The translations under genes and the position numbers were made by a program. 27,877 nucleotides of DNA from JAHBNG01 sp039028975 (GTDB lineage: Bacteria; Chloroflexota; Anaerolineae; Caldilineales; Caldilineaceae), in NCBI GenBank assembly GCA_039028975.1, contig JBCCHB010000196.1, forward strand, positions 1 through 27,877, given 5' to 3'. Under the pieces are notes generated by a model that saw nothing but the letters and a program-made list of their open reading frames with translations, had not been told where the DNA came from and searched no databases. Positions 1 through 7,780 of the stretch are shown here, piece by piece. Numbering within the stretch: position 1 is the stretch's first letter; every line of letters starts with the position of its first letter.

Positions 1-1761
1 ATTGCCTGGTCCAGCGTTTGTGCCGGCACCGGCTGTGGCGGGATTCACGCCATCGTTGCCGTTGTTTTCCAGGGTCCAGCTACCCGCAAGGTTACAAGCT
101 TTGAGAATATCGCCACCGGCATTGCCGTTGAGCTGCTCGGGTGGGCTGTTCCGACCGCTTGAGAGATGCCCGAAGCGGTCGGCGATGCCCAAGACCATAC
201 AGCCATCGTCGGCAAAGCCAATGTCCATCAGCCAGGGCATGGGATAACTGGCATTGTCGTCTCGGCCATTCAACGCGGGCGATGTGGCAAAGGTCATCTG
301 TACAGTCGTCCACGGGTTGAAGGCACCAGGGGCAACGACTGGGTTGCTCGTGACGTTTGTGCGGCTGTAGTTGAAGGGGATGGTCAGCAATGGGGTGCTG
401 GCAAAGGTGTCGTTGGTTGGGTCGAAGGCATAGACATAGCCCTTCAAGTCAGCCGTGGACTGGGTCGATTCGGCCGTACAGGTTAGCCCAACATAGAGGG
501 TGCCATCGCTATATTCCAGCGCGCCTGGCCGCAGATTGTGGTTTAGTTCACCGCCACCGGTTGATGGATGGGCTGGACAGTCAGCTGGGCTAGGTAGCGC
601 AAAGGACTGGACGTCAGCAGCCAGTGGGTTGGTACCGTCGGCTGGCACGTTAATTTTGTAGAGTTGGCGGTCAGCATCGGTCATCGTTACCACATAAAGG
701 GTAGAGCCATCTTGAGAGATAGCCAAGCCAGCAAAGCTGCTCTTGCCCACGGCATCCCATACGTCATCTTCTTGATAGTTATTGCCGTTGGGCGAATGCT
801 CATCTGCACCCGCGGGCGTGCCCCCAAGCAGCGCATTTAGATTCATAAATGTGGATACGCCTGTGCCATCAATCTTATAAATGGCATCTACGCCGGCCGG
901 GCCGTATGGCACGTGGCGCTTCATAAAGGCGGAGGTGTAGATGATGCCTTCACCCTGGTCAAAGGCCAGGCCAAAGACTGAACCGACCTCGCCGTTGGTG
1001 GCCAGAATGGTCTTGAATGCTTCGTCTTCAACCGTATCGATGGCCGTCGTATCGGTGGCCGTGGTGCCAGACTCATAAGGAATCTGCACAATGGCCGGTT
1101 CGTCTGTCCAGGCCGTGGCCGTCGCATCGAGCGGCTGCAGATAACAGGCGACCGTCAGTGGTGGCTCGGCTTGGCAGTAATCCACTGGATTGTGTACTGC
1201 CAGGTTGATCGTGTCACCATCGTTGGCGAACTGGACAGTACTGGCCGAGCCAGACCCGACTACCCCATCCTTAAGCCAAGGGGGCAATCCTGTAAACTCT
1301 AGCCGGAAGGGGCCGCTGCCCGTTACATTGAGCGTATAGCTACCATCGGTTGTACTCACAGTCGTTGTGCCAACTGCGCTACTGCTGGCGTCGTAGGCCG
1401 TTACGGTCACACTAGATACGTCAATCAAAAATGGCTCATTGGCGTCTTTGGTGCCGTCCACATCATAGTCGCGGAAGACCGAACCAGTGATGGTGCTTGT
1501 CTGCAATGACGGTGCGAATGCTGGGGCGATATCTCCGACACTTGCTGGCGCTTCGAGTGGTGCCGCTTCCGCTACCGATAGCTCGGGCAGGATGTCGGCA
1601 AGACCTGACAGGTTTCGGAAACCTGTCAGGTCTGCTACAGTCGTCACCAGCGGTGGGGGGATGAGCCCCAGCAGCAACGAGGCGGCCAGGAAGGCGTTGA
1701 GTAGCGTTCTGGTACTCCGGGCTATTGTTTTCCGTATTTGTCGGAATGACAATCGGTTCAT
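1..1761 (-). CDS. Secreted SdrD B-like / beta-propeller-like surface protein, 3' end beyond window
   Basis: An uninterrupted minus-strand frame of 587 codons runs from ATG at 1761 to the left edge with no stop, so the gene is truncated by the window. AAGGAGA at 1770-1776 is a well-placed ribosome binding site. The N-terminus is basic (RQIRK..RSTRT) followed by a hydrophobic stretch (FLAASLLLGLI), a likely signal peptide. Residues ~85-165 look like an SdrD_B/Cna_B-type beta-sandwich (GSVFRDYDVDGTKDANEP, then DGSY near the end). The rest, with motifs such as VFGLAFDQGEGIIYTSAF, ISQDGSTLYVV and GALEYSDGTLYVGL spaced like blades, suggests a beta-propeller. The product is probably exported and may act in adhesion or the cell envelope; no ligand can be assigned. 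Codons ~53-63 are a perfect DNA palindrome (see 1601-1633). The family call rests on motif recognition only; the continuous frame is seen directly. Confidence 0.85.
   Translation of the reverse strand, partial: MNRLSFRQIRKTIARSTRTLLNAFLAASLLLGLIPPPLVTTVADLTGFRNLSGLADILPELSVAEAAPLEAPASVGDIAPAFAPSLQTSTITGSVFRDYDVDGTKDANEPFLIDVSSVTVTAYDASSSAVGTTTVSTTDGSYTLNVTGSGPFRLEFTGLPPWLKDGVVGSGSASTVQFANDGDTINLAVHNPVDYCQAEPPLTVACYLQPLDATATAWTDEPAIVQIPYESGTTATDTTAIDTVEDEAFKTILATNGEVGSVFGLAFDQGEGIIYTSAFMKRHVPYGPAGVDAIYKIDGTGVSTFMNLNALLGGTPAGADEHSPNGNNYQEDDVWDAVGKSSFAGLAISQDGSTLYVVTMTDADRQLYKINVPADGTNPLAADVQSFALPSPADCPAHPSTGGGELNHNLRPGALEYSDGTLYVGLTCTAESTQSTADLKGYVYAFDPTNDTFASTPLLTIPFNYSRTNVTSNPVVAPGAFNPWTTVQMTFATSPALNGRDDNASYPMPWLMDIGFADDGCMVLGIADRFGHLSSGRNSPPEQLNGNAGGDILKACNLAGSWTLENNGNDGVNPATAGAGTNAGPGN
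1601..1633. repeat. 33-bp perfect palindrome inside a coding sequence
   Basis: Arms AGACCTGACAGGTTT (1601-1615) and its exact reverse complement (1619-1633) flank a 3-nt loop CGG. The element is 33 bp, exactly 11 codons, and lies in frame in the secreted protein gene just after its signal peptide, encoding a stretch that includes LTGFRNLSGL. Palindromes of this ACCTGACAGGT type are, from memory, frequent dispersed repeats in several bacterial phyla, so this is probably an in-frame insertion of such an element. Confidence 0.85.
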
Positions 1762-2085
1762 TCTTTGCGTCTCCTTGGTGATACATTAACAGGTGTACAA
1801 GTTAGCGATCCGACACTGCTTCATGAATTAGTTTACGCTGCGACGGAAGTCCACAGGGTGATATGTGGGGCAAAATACTGTTCGTTTATGGCCACATTGA
1901 TGGTGTTGCTCGATTGGTCAATAGGCATTAGTTGATAGGCATTAGTTGATAGGCATTGGTTCACAAGTGTGACGCCATACAGCGATTCTTAGAATCAAAG
2001 CCGTACGCAAACCGGGTATTCGCATGCGTGTAGGTAGTGGAATTAGACCCGTATAAACAGATCCACTGAATGTTTGAGGTGGTTG
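1762..2085. other. Intergenic region upstream of the first surface-protein gene
   Basis: No coding frame is convincing here. The stretch is the 5' region of the minus-strand gene starting at 1761 and should hold its promoter; no clear -35/-10 pair stands out. It contains a 14-bp triplicate repeat (1921-1962). The short frames running through it have no family features and no usable ribosome binding sites. Confidence 0.5.
1921..1962. repeat. 14-bp tandem repeat, three copies
   Basis: ATAGGCATTAGTTG occurs at 1921-1934 and 1935-1948 exactly, and at 1949-1962 with two changes (ATAGGCATTGGTTC). It lies about 160-200 bp upstream of the surface-protein start codon. It could be replication slippage or iterated protein-binding sites; the sequence does not distinguish these. 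Confidence 0.85.
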
Positions 2086-2164
2086 AGAGGCGTGATATGG
2101 TCTCCGGATCACCATCTACCAATCGATTCAAAAATGAAGGCAATCTGTTCGCAGCAGTTGCCTA
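2086..2164. ncRNA. Structured duplicated element, copy 1 (upstream of the 1761 gene)
   Basis: Shares long blocks with 5871-5951: GTGATATGGTCTC, GATCACC, TCTA, ATCG and GGCAATCTGTTCGCAGCAG. Two hairpins can be drawn. One is GTGAT pairing with ATCAC around an 11-nt loop. The other is AGGCAA (2138-2143) pairing with TTGCCT (2158-2163), enclosing an inner CTG-TTCG-CAG hairpin. Paired segments are kept between copies while linkers differ, which suggests an RNA or DNA structure under selection, or a palindromic mobile repeat. It matches no riboswitch class I can recall. Strand is uncertain; a G-U-compatible change (A-T to G-T) in the first stem slightly favours the + strand. Confidence 0.5.
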
Positions 2165-2192
2165 CGTAATTCAAGGTTTTTTTAAAGGTTTA

Positions 2193-2301
2193 CGTAAAGT
2201 TTACAACAAATCGTGCTACAGTTCTATCCGCCATAATGCGTATTTTTTATACGGTTTAGGCAAGCAAGTAAATGCGCGGTGCATCACACTCTCGCCGCGT
2301 A
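2193..2301. repeat. Second duplicated intergenic block, copy 1
   Basis: The segment from CGTAAAGTTTA through TTCTATCCGCC to GTATTTTT, and later CTCGCCGCGTA, is also present at 6263-6329. Here about 42 bp separate GTATTTTT from CTCGCCGCGTA; in the other copy they are adjacent. The extra piece carries the arm GGTGCATCACACTC (2278-2291), which can pair with 2317-2330. Confidence 0.6.
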
Positions 2302-2315
2302 GAGTGCAGTCAACC

Positions 2316-2381
2316 CGAGTGCGATGCACCTGCTGCGGCATTCGTCCTTCTTTCAGCTTCCCCGAGGGTGCGTTGCACTCG
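2316..2381 (-). terminator. Long hairpin 3' of the DUF11 gene, candidate terminator
   Basis: CGAGTGCGATGCACC (2316-2330) can pair along its full 15 bp with GGTGCGTTGCACTCG (2367-2381), with two G-T pairs and a 36-nt loop. It begins 25 bp beyond the stop codon of the minus-strand gene at 2407. The middle arm can alternatively pair with GGTGCATCACACTC at 2278-2291. There is no T run, so it may be a 3'-end stabiliser or palindromic repeat and not a classical terminator. Confidence 0.4.
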
Positions 2382-2406
2382 TTTCCTGTCCCAACAACCC
2401 CGTTGA

Positions 2407-5400
2407 CTACCTCACCGTCGGATTAATCACCTCAAATTCCACCGTGATCGTAAAGACATCTCCGGGTGCTAGGGGAAGTTGCTCAGCAAGGCTCTCAGCA
2501 CCACCTGTTGTTCCAACCCAAGTTAAGGTATTGGCCGATATGTTGTCCGGCACGATCGAAGCCGTTTGATATTCGAGAATCTCAGCATCAAAGGAATCCT
2601 TCAAATGTAACCCAGCCATGGAAACGTCACCCTCATTTTCAATCCGCAGCGCAAAAGTCACCGTCTCGCCAACAGAGATGGGTCCATTCCTGGGTCCAAC
2701 AATGGTTTTGTCCAGTCGGAGTTGTGGCTCTAGCACCTCTGTTGTTGCTGTAGCTAGGTTATTTGCACCACCACTTTCGTTGGTTCCCGTGATCTCTACG
2801 GAATTAGTCCAGCTACCACCCTCCGCGGCCTTAGCCGTAGCCGATATGTGTACCGACTCCAATGGCCCGATGTTGCCTAGATGGCAAACAAGCCCATGCC
2901 CAGTGTGTGCGCAGCGAGGATCTCGTACATCCGTAATGGGAATACCTGCTGGTGAGAAATCACTCAACGTCACATCCAACGCAGTAGTGGTTGGGCTGGG
3001 ATTCACAATGGTTAAGGTGTAGGAGAGGGTGTCACCAATGGGTACGTTTAGGGGGCCGACCTTGGCCACGTTAACGTCGACCGGGGCATAGCGAAGGCCA
3101 AAATCAGCATTCGTGATGAGTTCCCCTGACCCAAGCCCAATGACATAGCTTTCGGGGCCAGTTCTCTCAAAGCCCGATGGGATCTCAACTGTGACGGTAT
3201 AGGTACCAGGCGGCAGATTATCAAAGGAATAGAGGCCATCTATTGAGACGGTTGCTGTTGAACTGTCACCTCCTGTTAGCGTCAGGGTTACTTCGTTGAT
3301 AGGTGTTGTCTCATTCGGTTCTTGAATGCCGTTGCCATTCTCGTCAAGATAGACATAATCACCAATGGTTGCCGTTGTCTCGACCGTTGTCGCGTGGCTG
3401 GCGAGGTTGTCGGTCGAATCGCTATCCTCGTCGGCCTGGAGCAGAACTGTGTTGGTAATCATGCCATCGGTTGTGGGGTAAGCACTTATGGAAATGATTT
3501 GACTGGTCTTTGGTGCCAAGGTGCCAATCGCGCAGCGAATCTCGTCATTCGTCAAATTACAGCTTGGGCCAAAGACGTCTAAAAATACAACACCTGTTGG
3601 CGCGGTATCGGTAATCGTAACCTCTGTCATGGTCACTGAGGAGGTATTGGTCACAATGATGGTGTAATCAAAGTCATTTCCAACCAAAGCCGTAGAGGGT
3701 CCGCTCTTGGTAACCGCGACATTACAGGCTGTCAGTCCCAGATTATGCGCGCCAGGCGTGGCGGGGGCAAGGGTGCCTTCATCCCCTGCCAAGGCCCAAT
3801 CGTCGCCACTGGATCCATCTACGCCATTCTCAGTGCGAGCGATGCTCTGCTCATTCGATGCCCCACCCGGTGCAAAGCCGCCCCATAAGATGGTGGCTGG
3901 CGGCGGATCATTGGTGTTATCATCTGTGGCGTTACCATGGCGCACATAGTCAATCGCATTGGCTGCAACAGCACTGCTGCCTTGGTATAGGGTCACATTC
4001 TCGCTGCTGTTGCGCAAATGGGTACTGGAAGGGTTGGTCAGCCCAGCGCCCCAGAGGGTCATTATTCCATCACTGGGATCTAGATCATCTGTGCCCGCAT
4101 CATCGTGAATGACAATATAGGTTCCGGCGGGAATACCACCTACCGGGGCTTCAATTAGACGCTCAAAGCGGGAGCCGCCAGTCTCATCGTCAGAGAGCAA
4201 GAACTGCTCACCAGCAGCAATGGAAGTTGTCGCATATAGTTCAACCCACTCATCGCCCGAGCTACCAGCTTCATTGTAAAGTATTTCGTTAATGACCAAG
4301 GCGGGGCCGCCTCCTTGGCTGACTTCGGCACAAAGGTTGGTCGGTGGAGCGGGCTCTGGTACAACGGTTACCGATACAACATTGTTGGCCGACTCGGTGT
4401 CATTATCTGCGGCTATCAACGCGCTGTTGGTGATGGGAGAGGTTAACGAGGAAGTTGCTTGAATAATGATTGTGGAGCTGCTGTTTGCAGAAAGGGTGGC
4501 CTGGGAACAGGTGACAATGTCATTTGCCAGTTGGCAACCGTCACCAGCCACAGCGTTAAAGGCGATACCCGTTGGTGCAACGTCCGTGACGACCAATCCA
4601 GCGGCCAAGTGCTCACTTAGGTTCGAGAGGGTGATGGTATAGTTGAAGGATTCTCCTACCGTTACGCTATCCGGTGCCTCCTTGGTGACGGACAATTCTG
4701 CTGCTGACAATTCACGTACAACGGTAATCCCCATAACGCTCAACTTTTCGGTTAGGCCAAGGCCGCCTGGCAGTGGATCGTTGTCGCCAACAACGACCAA
4801 GGCTTGGGCAACAGGTGTATCCGAGACAAACCCAATCCAGCGAGTAGAGCCATTGCCACAACCTGGCTGCAGTCCTTGGGCCGTTACGTTGGCACCATCT
4901 ACACTGCTCTCAAGACAGAGGCTCTCCTCAGCAGCTATCCCTCCGGTTAGACCGATAGTCGAGGAAATTTCGACATCATTTATTAGCTCGTCATTGGCGT
5001 CCAGCAGACGTATGAAGGCAGACGTGCCATGTAAGCTCGTCTCCAGATCGCCAAAGAAGGCACCAAATGCCTGCACAGGTGTGGAGAAGGTAAAGTGGAT
5101 ACCGTTGAGTCCGCTTAGGTTGTTGAGTTGGTTGAAGTAGAAGTCACCGGCAACGTTGGACGAGGCTTTGGGCGAATTGTCCTGCATGGTACAGCCGTCA
5201 GGGCTTCCATGAATTTGAACGTTGCTATAAGAAGGAACGCCGGTTGACGATGTGCCGCTGTTAAGTCCTTCAGTGGCTGGTAGCGAGATCGGCACAACAG
5301 TCATGCTGAAGCCATCTCCATGGGTCAGCACCAATGGTTGGCTGACTGCGCTTCCGGATGGACCTGGAATCGATGAGAGGAGAGCCACGCCTTGAGGAAT

Positions 5401-5679
5401 TGTGACGACTGCTTCTGCTATCCAGTTAGCCCGCTGCAGATCAAGGTTCTGTCGTGCGTTTTGATAGAGAGCATCGTGACAGCGCACTGGTGCTGGTCCT
5501 GGAGCACCGTAGATTTCGTCTCCTACATTGATGGTTCCCCACGGAAAAGTCTGGAATGGTGAGGCAGCTATAGTTCTTTTGACGGAGAAGATTTGCAATA
5601 AGCCCAAAAAGAGAACCAAGCTCAATCCACCACTAATAAAGAGAACCTTCAGATACAGTGTGATACTGCTTTTCTTCAT
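2407..5679 (-). CDS. Multi-domain secreted adhesin-like protein (DUF11 x4, lamin-tail domain, SdrD B)
   Basis: The start is placed at ATG 5677-5679 (MKKSSITLYLKVLF) because it begins a classic membrane or signal segment and has GAGG at 5689-5692. A 35-codon upstream extension lacks such features. The 1090-residue product has a hydrophobic segment (~8-30), an N-terminal beta-rich region (~50-320) with HFTFSTPVQAFGAFFGDLE like anchored extracellular domains, DUF11 repeat 1 (~328-440), a lamin-tail domain (~453-590: LVINEILYNE, DEWVEL, FLLSDD), DUF11 repeat 2 (~652-765), an SdrD_B domain (~770-862: GDYVYLDENGNGIQEPNE), DUF11 repeat 3 (~866-980) and a fourth, more divergent DUF11-like repeat (~985-1088). 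It stops at EVINPTVR with no LPXTG, PEP-CTERM or other sorting signal, so attachment may rely on the N-terminal membrane segment. Likely role: extracellular stalk or adhesin; ligand unknown. Confidence 0.87.
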   Translation of the reverse strand: MKKSSITLYLKVLFISGGLSLVLFLGLLQIFSVKRTIAASPFQTFPWGTINVGDEIYGAPGPAPVRCHDALYQNARQNLDLQRANWIAEAVVTIPQGVALLSSIPGPSGSAVSQPLVLTHGDGFSMTVVPISLPATEGLNSGTSSTGVPSYSNVQIHGSPDGCTMQDNSPKASSNVAGDFYFNQLNNLSGLNGIHFTFSTPVQAFGAFFGDLETSLHGTSAFIRLLDANDELINDVEISSTIGLTGGIAAEESLCLESSVDGANVTAQGLQPGCGNGSTRWIGFVSDTPVAQALVVVGDNDPLPGGLGLTEKLSVMGITVVRELSAAELSVTKEAPDSVTVGESFNYTITLSNLSEHLAAGLVVTDVAPTGIAFNAVAGDGCQLANDIVTCSQATLSANSSSTIIIQATSSLTSPITNSALIAADNDTESANNVVSVTVVPEPAPPTNLCAEVSQGGGPALVINEILYNEAGSSGDEWVELYATTSIAAGEQFLLSDDETGGSRFERLIEAPVGGIPAGTYIVIHDDAGTDDLDPSDGIMTLWGAGLTNPSSTHLRNSSENVTLYQGSSAVAANAIDYVRHGNATDDNTNDPPPATILWGGFAPGGASNEQSIARTENGVDGSSGDDWALAGDEGTLAPATPGAHNLGLTACNVAVTKSGPSTALVGNDFDYTIIVTNTSSVTMTEVTITDTAPTGVVFLDVFGPSCNLTNDEIRCAIGTLAPKTSQIISISAYPTTDGMITNTVLLQADEDSDSTDNLASHATTVETTATIGDYVYLDENGNGIQEPNETTPINEVTLTLTGGDSSTATVSIDGLYSFDNLPPGTYTVTVEIPSGFERTGPESYVIGLGSGELITNADFGLRYAPVDVNVAKVGPLNVPIGDTLSYTLTIVNPSPTTTALDVTLSDFSPAGIPITDVRDPRCAHTGHGLVCHLGNIGPLESVHISATAKAAEGGSWTNSVEITGTNESGGANNLATATTEVLEPQLRLDKTIVGPRNGPISVGETVTFALRIENEGDVSMAGLHLKDSFDAEILEYQTASIVPDNISANTLTWVGTTGGAESLAEQLPLAPGDVFTITVEFEVINPTVR

Positions 5680-5870
5680 AGTACTGCCTCTATGGTCAGC
5701 CCCATTTAAAATTACTTGCAGATTAAAGCAAGGAAGGACCAGCTTTATCTGGCCACCTATAGAGGCGGGTGATGCGCCAGCCAAATAGGCTGAATGAAGG
5801 GAAAATGTAAGTTTTTCGTAAGCGTATTGACTAAATTTCCCTTTACAAGTTCATTCTATGTGTGGTATTC

Positions 5871-5951
5871 TAGAGACGTGATATGGTCTCTAGATCACCG
5901 TCTAAAGATCGTTCGTTTTAGCTAGGCAATCTGTTCGCAGCAGGTTGCCTA
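5871..5951. ncRNA. Structured duplicated element, copy 2 (upstream of the 5679 gene)
   Basis: Copy of 2086-2164 located about 190 bp upstream of the DUF11 gene start. AGACGTGAT pairs with ATCAC-C-GTCT around a loop carrying GGTCTCTAG. TCTAGAGAC (5870-5878) can instead pair perfectly with GTCTCTAGA around GTGATATG, so two mutually exclusive stems exist. TAGGCAA and TTGCCTA then form a perfect 7-bp stem over an inner CTG-TTCG-CAG hairpin. Both copies lie upstream of surface-protein genes that start on the minus strand. Function is unknown. Confidence 0.5.
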
Positions 5952-6119
5952 GTTTGTTATTACGGCTCTTTAGTAATTTACGGTAGTTCCGTAAGGGCAA
6001 GAACAATCTTGATCCTACGAAAGCCGCGTTAGCCCCTTGAAATCCTGAAGAATAGTTTTCAGTTTTTATCTCTTTATGATGCCTGAAAGGCAATTGTGCG
6101 CAAGGGGAATACCGGTACG

Positions 6120-6261
6120 GTAGATCGCAATGACGCCCGCTCATGTCATTTCGAGGAGGAAAGACGAGAAATTTTTCTCTGGTCAGATGCCCAAGATTTC
6201 TCCTCATACTTCCCTTCGGCTCCGCTCAGGGCTGGCTCAGAAATGACAGATTGCGGTCTAC
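6120..6261. repeat. MITE-like dispersed element, copy A (142 bp)
   Basis: Begins GTAGATCGCAATGAC and ends ATTGCGGTCTAC, near-perfect inverted ends. The interior is an imperfect long hairpin: TCATTTCGAG versus CTCAGAAATGA, and GAGAAATTTT versus AAGATTTCTC. Shorter relatives with the same ends occur at 10001-10060 and 27261-27317. It has no coding capacity. It separates two blocks that lie close together in the related intergenic region at 2086-2301. Confidence 0.65.
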
Positions 6262-6262
6262 T

Positions 6263-6329
6263 GAGTAAAGTTTATCTTACAATGTAGGATGATTCTATCC
6301 GCCAAATTACGTATTTTTCTCGCCGCGTA
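6263..6329. repeat. Second duplicated intergenic block, copy 2
   Basis: GTAAAGTTTA, ACAA, TTCTATCCGCC, ACGTATTTTT and CTCGCCGCGTA occur in the same order as at 2193-2301. The block directly follows the MITE-like element. With 5871-5951 it shows that this intergenic region and the one at 2086-2301 share ancestry. Confidence 0.6.
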
Positions 6330-6437
6330 AAGGTCAAATAATATTTCAAGCTTTTCGTGGCCTCTCTAATCCCCTTCTTCATTTTTACCTGTGTGCGGCC
6401 ACAAACTTGTCTATCGTTGTACCCATATGGTTATCTT

Positions 6438-7724
6438 ATGCATCCACCAACCACATCCATTCTAAACCCGCTTCTACGTACGCCCATTTCCTTGCTTGTT
6501 GACGACTCTTGCCCAGTCATTAATCTCACATATTACTGGATTCGTCAGCGCCACGCGTGGAAAGCCCGCTTTGAGCCTGATATGCCTCTCAAGCCAGGTG
6601 ATGGCGACCCTGAACGACTCCATCTAGTTCCCCAGACAATTCCTGCTGATTTTGCCCGTCAATGGGGTGAGTGGTGCGCCCACGAGGGCGTCAAAGGGAA
6701 GTTCAGCATGGTTCCCTTCCCAGCAGGCATTGCCCGCATTGACCAAGGCTTTCCCAATTTTTCTCAAGCAGAGTTTAATGGGTGGATGCGGGTGACCCAT
6801 GAGATCATTCACCCTAACTTTGACATTACCTGCGAGATGATGACCCACAGCTTGGTGATGGATTTGGAGAGTTGGCAGATGACTGATAGCTGGGAGCAGT
6901 TCGAGTGGACCAATCCACCAGTGGATCAGCTTGCTGGCTATACAGCCGCGTCCATGCAGGTGCTAAAGGATGCAGGTCTTCCCTGCGAAGGATTTACCAG
7001 CCCTGGTGCTTTTGGTATTCACCAAGAAGAAGCCTACGCCCGAGCCATGCTGGATGCGTCCATTCAGGTCTATGATAACCCGCGCCCATTTTATCTACTC
7101 CACGTCAACGCCCCGCCTGATGAGTGGCCCGACGTTCCCATATGGCACGCAAACAAAGAGAGAGGAGAGGCAATAGCCAGCATTGTCGGCTGTACTGGTG
7201 ACTGGTTTGGCAACTGGACCGGTTATGATGAGGGCGACCCAGATCGCTTTATAAGCGCAGATCTACAGGGCGGTATCTTGCCTATGGTGTTGGACCGTGA
7301 GCTGCCGTGCGTCTTGGTTAGTCATTGGCCGGGGATGTACTTTGGTGGCAAGGCGGTTGGGTTTGAGGTCTTAAAAGAGGTGAAACGGCGGCTGGATCTA
7401 TATGACCCGGACAAGAGTAAAACGCGGTGGATGAAATTTTCCGAAATTGGTCACTACTGGATGGCACGCAAATTAAGCGATATCACCACTGTTAGTCAAT
7501 CAGACCAAGAGATACAGATCCAGATCGACACTCGCTTTCCGACTCGGAATTTTACGCTTAGTATCGATACAATTGCGAGTAGAATTCAGGTGAATGGCGT
7601 CGATCTACAGCCTGTGGATTCACGGGCTAGCTTTGAAGAAGGGACCTATTTGACCGAAGGATCTCAGACGTTTCTGGCCTTTGAATTAGTAGAGGGGCAG
7701 ACCACAATCAACCTCCATAGATAG
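6438..7724 (+). CDS. Divergent polysaccharide-deacetylase-like (NodB fold) protein
   Basis: The chosen start MHPPTTSILNP (6438) precedes the first conserved block; a longer frame back to 6357 has no clear ribosome binding site, and the start stays uncertain. The 428-residue product has ISLLVDDSCP near residue ~17-26, resembling NodB motif 1 (xFDDG/S); CEMMTHSLVMD with one His in place of the usual HxxxH; and GFTSPGAFG, recalling the RxPY/FTSP loop of motif 3. The last ~90 residues are strand-rich (IQIQIDTRFPTRNFTLSIDT) and look like a C-terminal beta-sandwich. There is no signal peptide, so a cytoplasmic carbohydrate or amide hydrolase is possible. The altered metal motif makes the reaction uncertain. 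It converges on the nucleoside deaminase gene, with only 56 bp between their stop codons. Confidence 0.7.
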   Translation: MHPPTTSILNPLLRTPISLLVDDSCPVINLTYYWIRQRHAWKARFEPDMPLKPGDGDPERLHLVPQTIPADFARQWGEWCAHEGVKGKFSMVPFPAGIARIDQGFPNFSQAEFNGWMRVTHEIIHPNFDITCEMMTHSLVMDLESWQMTDSWEQFEWTNPPVDQLAGYTAASMQVLKDAGLPCEGFTSPGAFGIHQEEAYARAMLDASIQVYDNPRPFYLLHVNAPPDEWPDVPIWHANKERGEAIASIVGCTGDWFGNWTGYDEGDPDRFISADLQGGILPMVLDRELPCVLVSHWPGMYFGGKAVGFEVLKEVKRRLDLYDPDKSKTRWMKFSEIGHYWMARKLSDITTVSQSDQEIQIQIDTRFPTRNFTLSIDTIASRIQVNGVDLQPVDSRASFEEGTYLTEGSQTFLAFELVEGQTTINLHR

Positions 7725-7780
7725 GCAGAATTCCTCATACATCATCCACGCCTCCTCTTCAATGAGCGGGCCAACCACCT

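Larger units (their letters stand above)
5952..6437. other. Intergenic region between DUF11 gene and deacetylase-like gene
   Basis: No supported coding sequence. It holds a small perfect hairpin TTACGG-TAGTT-CCGTAA (5978-5994), a MITE-like element (6120-6261) and a duplicated block (6263-6329) also found at 2193-2301. Promoters for the two divergent genes should lie here; I could not pick them with confidence. Confidence 0.5.

Noticed and set aside
2086..2164. Cyclic-di-GMP or other known riboswitch upstream of the surface-protein genes
   Set aside because: The conserved loop sequences of the classes I know (c-di-GMP-I/II, cobalamin, SAM, preQ1) are not present on either strand; only a generic structured element can be claimed.
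2070..2426. Plus-strand 118-codon frame between the two surface genes
   Set aside because: It runs through the duplicated structured element and the palindromic arms, has no ribosome binding site or family motif, and ends inside the neighbouring gene.
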